NCBI RefSeq assembly: GCF_014193895.1
Contig: NZ_BLZR01000001.1
Location: 1,550,001 to 1,614,000, forward strand
Reading direction: 5' to 3'
Source: Clostridium fungisolvens
GTDB lineage: Bacteria > Bacillota > Clostridia > Clostridiales > Clostridiaceae
DNA length: 64,000 nt
The translations under genes and the position numbers were made by a program. Shown one piece after another: positions 1-8,431 of this stretch (position 1 is its first letter; every line of letters starts with the position of its first letter). The notes under the pieces were generated by a model. The model had not been told where the DNA came from, searched no databases, and saw only the letters and a program-made list of their open reading frames with translations.

Positions 1-1
1 A

Positions 2-121
2 GCTAACATGAATACTACACTGATATCAATGGATGACATAAACATAGAAAGCATTCTTAGAGTTGATATATCTCCTATACTTGCAGATTCATCTGTGGAG
101 AAAAATTACATAACGAATTAG
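2..121 (+). CDS. 3' end of an unidentified gene
   Basis: An open frame enters from the left edge and stops with TAG at 119-121, giving 39 visible residues that end SSVEKNYITN. A strong intrinsic terminator begins 12 bases after the stop, which supports this being a real C-terminus. The fragment is too short to assign a family, and it is transcribed separately from the purine operon that follows. Confidence 0.55.
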   Translation, partial: ANMNTTLISMDDINIESILRVDISPILADSSVEKNYITN

Positions 122-132
122 TTGTTCAGCAT

Positions 133-180
133 AATAAGTTATTATTCGTGATATGACGAATAATAACTTATTTTTTTCTT
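133..180 (+). terminator. Intrinsic terminator of the upstream gene
   Basis: A perfect 17-bp stem pairs 133-149 with 156-172 around a 6-base loop, followed by a T-rich tail (171-180). It isolates the purine operon from upstream transcription. The stem is A/T-rich but the length and U tract make it convincing. Confidence 0.88.
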
Positions 181-186
181 TTATCA

Positions 187-215
187 TTGACAAAGTATGG
201 AGCAAGTGTTATTTT
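187..215 (+). promoter_or_regulatory. Candidate purine operon promoter
   Basis: TTGACA at 187-192 is a perfect -35. The best -10 at 17-bp spacing is TATTTT (210-215), which matches four of six consensus positions. It lies just upstream of the candidate PurR boxes, which would place repressor at or just after the start of transcription. The -10 is weak, so the exact promoter is uncertain. Confidence 0.35.
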
Positions 216-223
216 ATTTTTAT

Positions 224-267
224 AAAGGCGAATAATTTTACAACTATTTAAAATATAATTCGTAATC
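224..267 (+). promoter_or_regulatory. Candidate inverted PurR boxes before purL
   Basis: Two half-sites with CGAAT cores face each other: one at 224-236 and one on the opposite strand at 255-267. Each matches 10 of 13 positions of the Bacillus PurBox (AWWWCCGAACWWT) as I recall it, and the gap is 18 bp against 16-17 in Bacillus. Position ahead of purL fits PurR repression relieved by PRPP. The assignment is inference, because the C after CGAA is T in both boxes. Confidence 0.35.
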
Positions 268-319
268 AAGGGCGATTACTTTCCTAAGTGTGCCCTTAGG
301 ATTTTTTTATTCTTTAGGG
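268..319 (+). promoter_or_regulatory. Purine leader hairpin, possible attenuator
   Basis: CCTAAG (283-288) pairs with CTTAGG (295-300) and is followed by a T-rich stretch (301-317), which resembles a weak terminator. An alternative pairing, AAGGGC (268-273) with GCCCTT (292-297), would exclude it. This could be a small attenuator in the purL leader. No known purine riboswitch core was recognised. Confidence 0.3.
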
Positions 320-391
320 AATTATAATTCAATTGAATCTGTGGATAAGTTAAAGAATAAAATCTGAATATTTGTGTTTTGGGAGGAAATC

Positions 392-3300
392 ATGATTAGA
401 ACTTTGTATGTAGAAAAAAGACAAGGCTTTGATATCGAAGCAAACGCACTACTAGAGGACTTCAAAACAAATTTAGGAATAAACACTATCAAAGAGGTAC
501 GTTTAATAAACAAATATTCTTTCAACGAAATTGAAAGTGAAGTTTATGAAAAGGCAAAGGCTATAATCTTTTCTGAACCTATGGTGGATAAAGTTTATGA
601 AGACCAATTTCCTATTTCAGAAGGAGAAGCTGTTTTTGCAGTAGAATACCTTCCAGGCCAATATGATCAAAGAGCAGACTCAGCTGAACAATGCTTTCAG
701 ATTCTTACAGCAGGGGATAAACTTGAAATAAAGTCATCAAAGGTTGTATGTATTAGTGGCGATATAAGTGAAGATGAACTAACAAAGATAAAACAATATT
801 ACATAAATCCTGTTGACTCAAGAGAGGTAGATCCTCTATCTAAAGAGTTATTCTCATCCTATGAAATTCCAAGCGAAGTTAAAAATATAGATGATTTTAT
901 AAATATGAATGAAGAACAGTTAAGCGATCTTCATAAAGAATTAGGCTTAGCCATGACAATAGAAGATTTAATATTAATAAAAGAATATTTCTCAGAAGAA
1001 AGAAGAAATCCAAGTATTACTGAGATAAAGGTTATAGATACTTATTGGTCAGATCATTGTAGACACACAACTTTCTTGACTTCAATAGAAAGTGTTGAAA
1101 TAGAAGAAAGTATCTATTCAAGTCCGATCATTAAAAGTTTTAACAGATATAAAGAAGCAAGAGAGCTTTTATATAAGAATAAAAATAAAGATATGACTTT
1201 AATGGATATAGCTGTAATAGCAATGAAAGAACTTAGAAGTAAAGGAATGCTTGAAGATCTAGATATTTCAGATGAAATAAATGCATGTTCCATAAAAGTA
1301 AAGGTTGAAACAGAAAAGGGTACTGAAGATTACCTAGTAATGTTCAAGAATGAAACCCACAATCATCCTACTGAAATAGAACCCTTTGGTGGGGCAGCTA
1401 CATGTCTTGGTGGGGCAATTAGAGACCCGCTATCTGGCAGAACTTATGTATATCAAGCCATGAGAGTTACCGGAAGCGGAGATCCTACAGTTTCTATAGA
1501 AAATACGCTAAAAGGAAAATTACCTCAAAGAAAGATAACTTTAGGGGCAGCACACGGATATAGTTCCTATGGAAATCAAATAGGACTTGCTACTGGACAG
1601 GTTAATGAAATATATGATGCTGGATATGTTGCTAAGAGAATGGAAATTGGTGCAGTAATAGCAGCAGCACCACTTAAAAATGTAAGAAGAGAAGAACCTG
1701 TAAAGGGAGATATAATAATTCTTCTTGGTGGAAGAACGGGAAGAGATGGTTGCGGTGGAGCAACTGGATCGTCAAAGGAACATACAGTTGAATCAATAGA
1801 ACAATGCGGAGCAGAAGTGCAGAAGGGAAATGCACCAACTGAAAGAAAGTTACAAAGACTTTTTAGAAATCCTAAGGTCTCAACTATGATAAAAAGATGT
1901 AATGATTTTGGTGCTGGTGGGGTTTCTGTAGCAATTGGAGAACTATGTAGAGGTCTTGATATTAACTTAGATCTAGTTCCTAAAAAGTATGAAGGTCTTG
2001 ATGGAACCGAACTAGCTATTTCAGAATCACAGGAAAGAATGGCGGTAGTTGTTTCAAAAGAAGATGGACAAAAGTTTGTTGAACTAGCTCTTGAAGAAAA
2101 TTTAGAAGCAACTATTGTTGCTGAAGTTACTGATCTTGAAAGAATGAGAATGTTTTGGAATGGTAAAAAGATTGTAGATTTATCAAGAGCCTTCTTAGAT
2201 ACAAATGGAGCGAAGCAAAGTACTGACGCTATATTAAAGGCACCTAAGTCAGAAGAAAATGTATTTAACGAAGAAAATAATGCAAGCTTAAGAGAACAAT
2301 GGATAGAAACTTTAAAGAGCTTAAATGTTGCATCACAAAAAGGCTTAGTTGAAAGATTTGACTCAACAATAGGTGCAGGCACTATACTAATGCCTTTTGG
2401 AGGAAAATATCAGCTTACTCCTGCTGAAGGAATGTCAGCTAAGATACCTGTAGTTAATGGAGAAGCTGAAGAAGCAACTATTATGAGCTTTGGATTTAAC
2501 CCGAAGATTGCGAGATGGAGTCCATACCATAGTGCTTATAACGCAGTGGTAGAATCGGTAGCTAAGATAGTTGCATGCGGTGGTAAAAGCAAAAAGATTT
2601 GGTTAACTTTCCAAGAGTACTTCGAAAAGCTTGGTAAAAATCCTGAAAGATGGGGAAAACCACTTGCAGCACTACTTGGAGCATATCAAGCTCAGATAGA
2701 TTTAGGGATAGCAGCAATAGGTGGAAAAGATAGTATGTCTGGAAGTTTTGGAGAAATGGATGTACCACCTACTTTAGTATCCTTTGCTGTAGCGGTTGAG
2801 AAAGCTAAAAATATAATCTCACCTGAGTTTAAGTCAGTAGATTCTCAAGTGATCTACGTAAGCGTAAGTAGAGATGAAAGTGAACTTATTAATATAGAAG
2901 AATTTAAGAAAAATGTAGAAGTAATTGAAAGATTAATCGAAGAGAAAAAAGTTATATCAGCATATTCCTTAAAAAATGGGGGCATTTGTGAAGGAATATC
3001 TAAAATGTGTTTCGGAAACAAAATTGGGGTTAGGCTTTCAGCATTAAGCAAAGAAGAACTTTTCAATATTAACTATGGAACATTTATACTTGAAGTTCCA
3101 TGTGGAGTAGATGTTGTAAGTGAATTCAAAGGGGCTAGTTACAAGATTATTGGTGAAACAATAGAAGAAGCAGCTATTAAAGTTTTAGATGAAAGCTTTG
3201 ATATTGATGAACTTATACTACAGTGGGAAAGAAAATTAAGTAAAGTGTTTAAGATTAAGACTAAAGAAGAAAGTGAAAAGGTAACTTCTATCCTATATGA

Positions 3301-4135
3301 AAATAGCTATAAAAAGTCACCTGCAATTAAAACTGCAAAACCAAGAGTATTAATACCTGTATTCCCAGGTACAAACTGTGAATATGATTGTACAAGAGCT
3401 TTCGAAAAAGAAGGTGCTGAAGTAAAACAATTAGTTCTAAAGAACCTTACAAAAGAAAGTCTTCTTGATTCTTTAGTACAGATGGAAAAAGAGATACAAA
3501 ATAGTCAAATTATAATGCTTCCTGGAGGTTTTAGTGCTGGTGATGAACCTGATGGATCAGCAAAATTCATTGCTACAGTGTTTAGAAATGAAAGAATAAG
3601 TAATGCTGTGATGGATCTTCTGAAAAATAGAGATGGGCTTATGTTAGGGATTTGTAATGGCTTCCAAGCATTAGTGAAGCTTGGGCTGCTTCCATACGGA
3701 GAGATAGTTGATATGGAAGAGGATATGGCTACATTAACTTTTAACACCATGGGAAGACATATGAGTTCAATAGTAAATACTAAGGTAGTTTCAAAGCTAT
3801 CACCATGGTTTAATGAAGTTAATTTAGGAGATATACATGCTGTTCCGATATCTCATGGTGAAGGAAGATTTGTTGCGCCACAAGAGCTTTTAACAGTGCT
3901 TCAATCAAAGGGACAAATAGCGACTCAATATGTGGATATGAATGGAGAGGCTACACTTAATATGCCATACAATCCAAATGGGTCAATGCTTGCTATAGAA
4001 GGTATAACAAGTCCTGATGGAAGAATACTTGGTAAGATGGGACATTCAGAAAGAATAGGTGACAACTTGTATAAAAACATTATTGGTGAGTTTGACCAAA
4101 AACTCTTCAAATCTGGTGTGAATTACTTTAAATAA
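392..4135 (+). CDS. purL: Phosphoribosylformylglycinamidine synthase, single-chain
   Basis: Converts FGAR, glutamine and ATP to FGAM in step four of purine synthesis. This is the large single-chain form (1247 residues) that carries both the synthetase and the glutaminase on one polypeptide, so no separate purQ or purS is expected. The synthetase core has HNHPTEIEPFGGAAT near residue 322. The C-terminal class I amidotransferase has LPGGFSAGDEPDGS near 1043, the nucleophile motif GICNGFQAL near 1087 and HGEGRF near 1154. The ATG at 392 is preceded by GGGAGG at 381-386. A GTG 18 bases earlier would place that ribosome binding site inside the gene. It opens the eight-gene purine operon, 47 bases before purE. 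Confidence 0.95.
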   Translation: MIRTLYVEKRQGFDIEANALLEDFKTNLGINTIKEVRLINKYSFNEIESEVYEKAKAIIFSEPMVDKVYEDQFPISEGEAVFAVEYLPGQYDQRADSAEQCFQILTAGDKLEIKSSKVVCISGDISEDELTKIKQYYINPVDSREVDPLSKELFSSYEIPSEVKNIDDFINMNEEQLSDLHKELGLAMTIEDLILIKEYFSEERRNPSITEIKVIDTYWSDHCRHTTFLTSIESVEIEESIYSSPIIKSFNRYKEARELLYKNKNKDMTLMDIAVIAMKELRSKGMLEDLDISDEINACSIKVKVETEKGTEDYLVMFKNETHNHPTEIEPFGGAATCLGGAIRDPLSGRTYVYQAMRVTGSGDPTVSIENTLKGKLPQRKITLGAAHGYSSYGNQIGLATGQVNEIYDAGYVAKRMEIGAVIAAAPLKNVRREEPVKGDIIILLGGRTGRDGCGGATGSSKEHTVESIEQCGAEVQKGNAPTERKLQRLFRNPKVSTMIKRCNDFGAGGVSVAIGELCRGLDINLDLVPKKYEGLDGTELAISESQERMAVVVSKEDGQKFVELALEENLEATIVAEVTDLERMRMFWNGKKIVDLSRAFLDTNGAKQSTDAILKAPKSEENVFNEENNASLREQWIETLKSLNVASQKGLVERFDSTIGAGTILMPFGGKYQLTPAEGMSAKIPVVNGEAEEATIMSFGFNPKIARWSPYHSAYNAVVESVAKIVACGGKSKKIWLTFQEYFEKLGKNPERWGKPLAALLGAYQAQIDLGIAAIGGKDSMSGSFGEMDVPPTLVSFAVAVEKAKNIISPEFKSVDSQVIYVSVSRDESELINIEEFKKNVEVIERLIEEKKVISAYSLKNGGICEGISKMCFGNKIGVRLSALSKEELFNINYGTFILEVPCGVDVVSEFKGASYKIIGETIEEAAIKVLDESFDIDELILQWERKLSKVFKIKTKEESEKVTSILYENSYKKSPAIKTAKPRVLIPVFPGTNCEYDCTRAFEKEGAEVKQLVLKNLTKESLLDSLVQMEKEIQNSQIIMLPGGFSAGDEPDGSAKFIATVFRNERISNAVMDLLKNRDGLMLGICNGFQALVKLGLLPYGEIVDMEEDMATLTFNTMGRHMSSIVNTKVVSKLSPWFNEVNLGDIHAVPISHGEGRFVAPQELLTVLQSKGQIATQYVDMNGEATLNMPYNPNGSMLAIEGITSPDGRILGKMGHSERIGDNLYKNIIGEFDQKLFKSGVNYFK

Positions 4136-4182
4136 TATTGAAATTAATTATAAAATAATCTTAATTAATTCGGAGGTATAAG

Positions 4183-4662
4183 ATGAAAGTAGCAATTTTC
4201 TTTGGTTCAAAATCAGATACTGATGTAATGAAGGGAGCGGCTAATGCTCTTAAGGAATTTGGCGTGGAATATAAGGCTTTTGTATTATCTGCTCATAGAG
4301 TTCCTGAAAAGCTTATGGAAACTCTACATGAAATAGATGAACAAGGTTTTGAAGTAATCATTGCTGGTGCTGGACTTGCAGCACACTTGCCAGGAGTTAT
4401 AGCATCACATACAACAATGCCTGTAATAGGAGTACCTGTAAACGCAGCAATAAATGGGTTAGATGCTTTATATTCAATAGTTCAAATGCCTAAATCAATA
4501 CCAGTAGCAACAGTTGGTATAAACAACAGTTATAATGCTGGTATGCTTGCAGTACAGATGCTTTCATTAAAATATCCAGAGCTTAAAGAAAAGCTAATAA
4601 ATTTCCGTAAAGATATGAAAGAAAAATTCATAAAAGAAAATGGAGAAGGAGTGGAACTATAA
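4183..4662 (+). CDS. purE: N5-carboxyaminoimidazole ribonucleotide mutase
   Basis: Class I PurE (159 residues) moves the carboxylate of N5-CAIR to C4 to form CAIR. The N-terminal GSKSDTDVM and SAHRVPE motifs and the AGAGLAAHLPGV segment line the CO2/AIR site. It has a GGAGG ribosome binding site. No purK was found in the operon, so the carboxylation partner would be elsewhere, or the protein would work as the CO2-dependent carboxylase of class II. The class II reading is not favoured by the sequence, which looks like class I. The stop codon overlaps the purC start by one base, implying translational coupling. Confidence 0.95.
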   Translation: MKVAIFFGSKSDTDVMKGAANALKEFGVEYKAFVLSAHRVPEKLMETLHEIDEQGFEVIIAGAGLAAHLPGVIASHTTMPVIGVPVNAAINGLDALYSIVQMPKSIPVATVGINNSYNAGMLAVQMLSLKYPELKEKLINFRKDMKEKFIKENGEGVEL

Positions 4663-5366
4663 TGGAAAAAAGAGAAATGATGTATGAAGGAAAAGCAAAG
4701 AAAATATATGCAACTGATAAGGCAGATGAGGTAATAGTTTATTATAAGGATGATGCAACAGCATTTAACGGAGAAAAGAAAGGTCAAATAGAAGACAAGG
4801 GTGTTTTAAATAACGCAATTACTTCAGTGCTTTTTGAACTTCTTGCGAAAGAAGGAGTTAAAACTCACTTTATAGAAAAGTTAAGTGAAAGAGAACAACT
4901 TTGCAAAAAGGTTGAAATAGTACCTCTTGAAGTTATAGTGAGAAATGTAGCAGCTGGAAGTATGGCAAAGAGATTAGGACTTGAAGAAGGTTTCCCACTT
5001 AAGACTACAGTTTTTGAAATCTGCTTAAAGGATGATTCATTAGGAGATCCACTAATAAATGATTATCATGCAGTAGGAATAGGAGCAGCTACTTTTGAAG
5101 AATTAAAAGCAATGTATGAAATAACTGCAAAGGTTAATGAAGTACTAAAGGCATTTTTCTTAAAGCAGAACATAAAGCTAATAGATTTCAAAATAGAGTT
5201 TGGAAGATTTAACGGAGAAATAATACTAGCTGATGAAATATCACCAGACACTTGCAGATTCTGGGATGCAACTACTAATGAAAAGTTAGACAAAGATAGA
5301 TTTAGAAGAGATCTTGGAAATGTTAAAGATGCATATGTAGAAATACTTAATAGAATTAACCAGTAA
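4662..5366 (+). CDS. purC: SAICAR synthetase
   Basis: Ligates aspartate to CAIR with ATP to make SAICAR. The 234-residue length is normal for the stand-alone bacterial enzyme. Recognisable segments are YEGKAKKIY at the N-terminus, PLEVIVRNVAAGS in the middle, and LADEISPDTCRFWD near residue 188. The ATG shares its first base with the purE stop codon, and its ribosome binding site lies inside the purE end (GGAGAAGGAG). It is followed by purF after 23 bases. Confidence 0.96.
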   Translation: MEKREMMYEGKAKKIYATDKADEVIVYYKDDATAFNGEKKGQIEDKGVLNNAITSVLFELLAKEGVKTHFIEKLSEREQLCKKVEIVPLEVIVRNVAAGSMAKRLGLEEGFPLKTTVFEICLKDDSLGDPLINDYHAVGIGAATFEELKAMYEITAKVNEVLKAFFLKQNIKLIDFKIEFGRFNGEIILADEISPDTCRFWDATTNEKLDKDRFRRDLGNVKDAYVEILNRINQ

Positions 5367-5389
5367 TTATTAGTGAAAGGAATCTGATT

Positions 5390-6799
5390 ATGAGAATAGA
5401 GCCAATTGAAGATAAGTTTAAAGAAGAATGTGGAGTATTTGGAGTATTTTCCAAGAACAACTTAGATGTAGCAAGAATCACATACTATGGACTTTATGCA
5501 TTACAACACAGAGGACAAGAAAGTGCGGGTATTGCAGTTTCTGATGGTGATAATATAAAACTTCATAAGGACTTAGGTCTTATAACTGAAGCTTTTAAAG
5601 AAAGGCACCTAGAGGAATTAAAGGGACATATGGCAATTGGACACGTTAGATATTCAACAACAGGATCTACTAATGTGGAAAATGCACAACCACTTTTAAG
5701 CTCATATAAGCTTGGCTCTATTGCCATAGCACATAATGGAAATCTAGTTAATGCAGATGTGCTTAGAGAACTTCTAGAAGATTCTGGACACGTATTTCAT
5801 ACCTCGATAGACTCGGAAGTAATTATAAGCTTAATAGCTAGAGGAGCAAAAAGAGGAATAGAAAGAGCTATAGCTGATGCTGTTCAAACCATAAAAGGTT
5901 CCTTTGCATTAGTTATGATGACTAAGGATAAACTTATAGGGGTTAGAGACTCCAATGGAATAAGACCTTTATGTATAGGAAAAATTGACGATAGCTATAT
6001 TTTAGCTTCTGAAAGCTGTGCTTTAGACACAGTTGGGGCTGAATTTGTAAGAGATGTAAAACCAGGTGAAATTGTAATAATAGATGAACATGGTATAGAA
6101 AGCGTAAGATATTCAGAACAAACTCAGTGCGAGACTTGTGTGTTTGAATATATATATTTTGCAAGACCTGATAGTACAATAGACGGTATAAATGTTCATC
6201 AATCAAGAATTAAAGTGGGAGAAATGCTATTCAAAGAGTCTCCAGTTGAGGCTGATATTGTAATAGGTGTTCCAGATTCGGGAATCTCCGCTGCAATTGG
6301 ATATTCAAGGGCTTCTGGTATTCCTTATGAAACAGGTTTTGTGAAGAATAAATACGTTGGAAGAACCTTCATAACACCAAATCAAGAGATGAGAGAAAGA
6401 GCGGTATCAGTAAAGCTTAATCCTTTAAAAGTAAATGTAGAGGGTAAAAGAGTAATTCTTATTGATGATTCAATAGTTAGAGGAACAACCTCAAGGCATC
6501 TTGTTGAAGCTCTTAGGAAAGCAGGAGCTACAGAGGTTCACTTTAGAGTTGCATCACCAGTAGTAAAATTTCCATGTTATTTTGGAATAGACATATCTTA
6601 TAGAAAAGAATTAATTGGTTCAGATAGAACAGTTGAACAAATAAATGAGGTAATTGGTGCAGATTCCCTATCTTATATTTCTTTAGAAGGGTTATTAAAG
6701 TGCTTTGGAGAAAAGAAAGGTTACTGTTTAGGCTGCTTTAATGGAATTTATCCGGTTTCAACACCAATAGAAACAGCAAAAGATCATCTTGAAAGGTAG
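5390..6799 (+). CDS. purF: Amidophosphoribosyltransferase
   Basis: Catalyses the committed step, PRPP plus glutamine to phosphoribosylamine. It is made with a short propeptide: Cys14 in EECGVFGVF would become the N-terminal nucleophile after cleavage. The phosphoribosyl domain carries the PRPP loop VILIDDSIVRGTT. Cysteines in the QCETC segment, in PCYFGID and in GYCLGCFNG match the ligands of the oxygen-sensitive [4Fe-4S] cluster of the Bacillus-type enzyme, which suits an anaerobe. Length is 469 residues. It precedes purM by 7 bases. Confidence 0.96.
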   Translation: MRIEPIEDKFKEECGVFGVFSKNNLDVARITYYGLYALQHRGQESAGIAVSDGDNIKLHKDLGLITEAFKERHLEELKGHMAIGHVRYSTTGSTNVENAQPLLSSYKLGSIAIAHNGNLVNADVLRELLEDSGHVFHTSIDSEVIISLIARGAKRGIERAIADAVQTIKGSFALVMMTKDKLIGVRDSNGIRPLCIGKIDDSYILASESCALDTVGAEFVRDVKPGEIVIIDEHGIESVRYSEQTQCETCVFEYIYFARPDSTIDGINVHQSRIKVGEMLFKESPVEADIVIGVPDSGISAAIGYSRASGIPYETGFVKNKYVGRTFITPNQEMRERAVSVKLNPLKVNVEGKRVILIDDSIVRGTTSRHLVEALRKAGATEVHFRVASPVVKFPCYFGIDISYRKELIGSDRTVEQINEVIGADSLSYISLEGLLKCFGEKKGYCLGCFNGIYPVSTPIETAKDHLER

Positions 6800-6806
6800 T
6801 GAAGAA

Positions 6807-7808
6807 ATGTTAACATACAAACAAGCAGGAGTAGATATTGAAGAGGGATATAAATCTGTTAAACTCATAAAAGAATATGCAAGCAGAACTTTATCAAAAT
6901 ATGTTTTAAATGGACTTGGAAGCTTTGCAGGAATGGTAGAACTTCCTGAAGGTTATAAAAAACCTGTACTAGTTTCTGGAACAGATGGAGTTGGTACAAA
7001 GCTTGATATAGCTTTTAAGACAAAAAAATATGATACTGTAGGAATAGACTGCGTTGCTATGTGCGTAAATGATATATTATGTCATGGTGCAAAGCCACTA
7101 TTTTTCCTAGATTATATAGCTTGCGGTAAGCTTGAAGCTGAAGTAGCTTCAGATTTAGTAAAAGGTGTATCCGATGGTTGTCTTCAAGGTGATTGTTCCT
7201 TAGTTGGTGGCGAAACAGCAGAAATGCCTGGCTTCTATAAAGAAGGAGAATACGATGTAGCAGGATTTGCAGTAGGAATTGTAGATAAAGATAAGATAAT
7301 CAACGGAAGCACTATAGAAGAGGGAAATGTCCTAATAGGTTTAGCATCTTCAGGAATACATTCCAATGGATTCTCTTTAGTAAGAAAAATATTTACTGAT
7401 TTAAATGAAGAATTTGATGGAAAGCCAGTATGGGAAACTTTAATTGAGCCTACAAAGATATATGTAAAACCGGTAATGAATGTTTTAGAAAGTTACGATA
7501 TAAAGGGAATGGCACATATAACTGGTGGAGGTTTTATAGAAAATGTTCCAAGAATGTTTGGGGACAGAGAACTTACTGCAGTTATCAATAAGGATAGCTA
7601 TCCACTTCCTAACATTTTTCAGGAAATAATAAATAGAGGTGTTGAAAAAGACCATATGTACAATACCTTCAACATGGGAATAGGTTTCGTATTAGCAGTA
7701 GATAAACAAGATAAGGATGCTGTACTTGAGTTATTGATATCTCAAGGTGAAAGAGCTTATGAGATTGGATATGTTAAGAACGGAGGTACAGGAATTTGTT
7801 TAGAATAG
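6807..7808 (+). CDS. purM: Phosphoribosylformylglycinamidine cyclo-ligase (AIR synthetase)
   Basis: Cyclises FGAM to AIR with ATP. The protein of 333 residues has SGTDGVGTKLDIAF, the metal/nucleotide region CVNDILCHGAKPLFFLDY and LVGGETAEMPGFY, all typical of the PurM fold. I chose ATG at 6807 because the protein then starts MLTYKQAGVDIEEG like other family members. A TTG at 6789 would overlap the purF end. Its last 13 bases overlap purN, and its final codons contain the purN ribosome binding site. Confidence 0.95.
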   Translation: MLTYKQAGVDIEEGYKSVKLIKEYASRTLSKYVLNGLGSFAGMVELPEGYKKPVLVSGTDGVGTKLDIAFKTKKYDTVGIDCVAMCVNDILCHGAKPLFFLDYIACGKLEAEVASDLVKGVSDGCLQGDCSLVGGETAEMPGFYKEGEYDVAGFAVGIVDKDKIINGSTIEEGNVLIGLASSGIHSNGFSLVRKIFTDLNEEFDGKPVWETLIEPTKIYVKPVMNVLESYDIKGMAHITGGGFIENVPRMFGDRELTAVINKDSYPLPNIFQEIINRGVEKDHMYNTFNMGIGFVLAVDKQDKDAVLELLISQGERAYEIGYVKNGGTGICLE

Positions 7809-8407
7809 CAGTATTAGTTTCAGGTGGAGGAAGTAATCTTGGTTCTATAATCGATAGTATTGAGAAGGGATACTTAAACTGCTCCATTGAGGCTGTTATC
7901 TCTGATAAAAAAGATGCTTTTGCATTAACAAGAGCAAAAGAAAAAAATATCCCAGCGTATGTAGTAGATAAGAAGGAATTTGGATCTGAATCTTCGAATA
8001 AGATATTAGAGCTTTTAAGAGATAAGGTAGATTTAGTTGTGCTTGCAGGATACTTATCCATCTTAAATGGAGAGCTACTAAGATATTTTAAAGACAGGAT
8101 AATAAATATCCATCCTTCTCTTATTCCAGCATTTTCAGGAGCTGGAATGTATGGGATAAAAGTTCATCAGGCTGCTATTAAAAAAGGAGTTAGATTTTCA
8201 GGCTGCACAGTACATTTTGTAAATGAAGAGGTTGATGGGGGAGAGATACTTCTTCAAGAGGTGGTTAAAGTTCATGAAGAGGATGAACCAAAAACACTTC
8301 AAGAGAGAATTCTTGTAAAAGAGCATGAGATTTTACCTAAAGCTATAAAGCTTATAAGTGAAGGAAAAGTTATAATAAAAGATGGAAAAACTTTTATTAC
8401 TGAATAG
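7796..8407 (+). CDS. purN: GAR transformylase, formyltetrahydrofolate dependent
   Basis: Transfers a formyl group from 10-formyl-THF to GAR. The N-terminus IAVLVSGGGSNL binds phosphate, INIHPSLIPAF holds the catalytic Asn-His pair, and VNEEVDGGEIL the catalytic Asp. The start is TTG at 7796, set by GGAGG at 7783-7787 with good spacing. No ATG lies near the conserved N-terminus. The start is nested in the end of purM with a 13-base overlap, so translation is probably coupled. Length, 203 residues, is normal. Confidence 0.93.
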   Translation: MFRIAVLVSGGGSNLGSIIDSIEKGYLNCSIEAVISDKKDAFALTRAKEKNIPAYVVDKKEFGSESSNKILELLRDKVDLVVLAGYLSILNGELLRYFKDRIINIHPSLIPAFSGAGMYGIKVHQAAIKKGVRFSGCTVHFVNEEVDGGEILLQEVVKVHEEDEPKTLQERILVKEHEILPKAIKLISEGKVIIKDGKTFITE

Positions 8408-8431
8408 TTCCAATCCTAAGGAGGTTTTTTA

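Noticed and set aside
374..391. Upstream GTG start for purL
   Set aside because: The GGGAGG ribosome binding site lies at 381-386 inside those codons, so ATG at 392 is the start.
230..391. Guanine riboswitch upstream of purL
   Set aside because: The characteristic core and three-way junction with conserved loops were not found in the leader.
1576..2382. Long open frame (268 codons) opposite purL
   Set aside because: It is antisense to a well conserved enzyme, lacks a ribosome binding site and has low-complexity composition. It is a mirror of purL codon bias.
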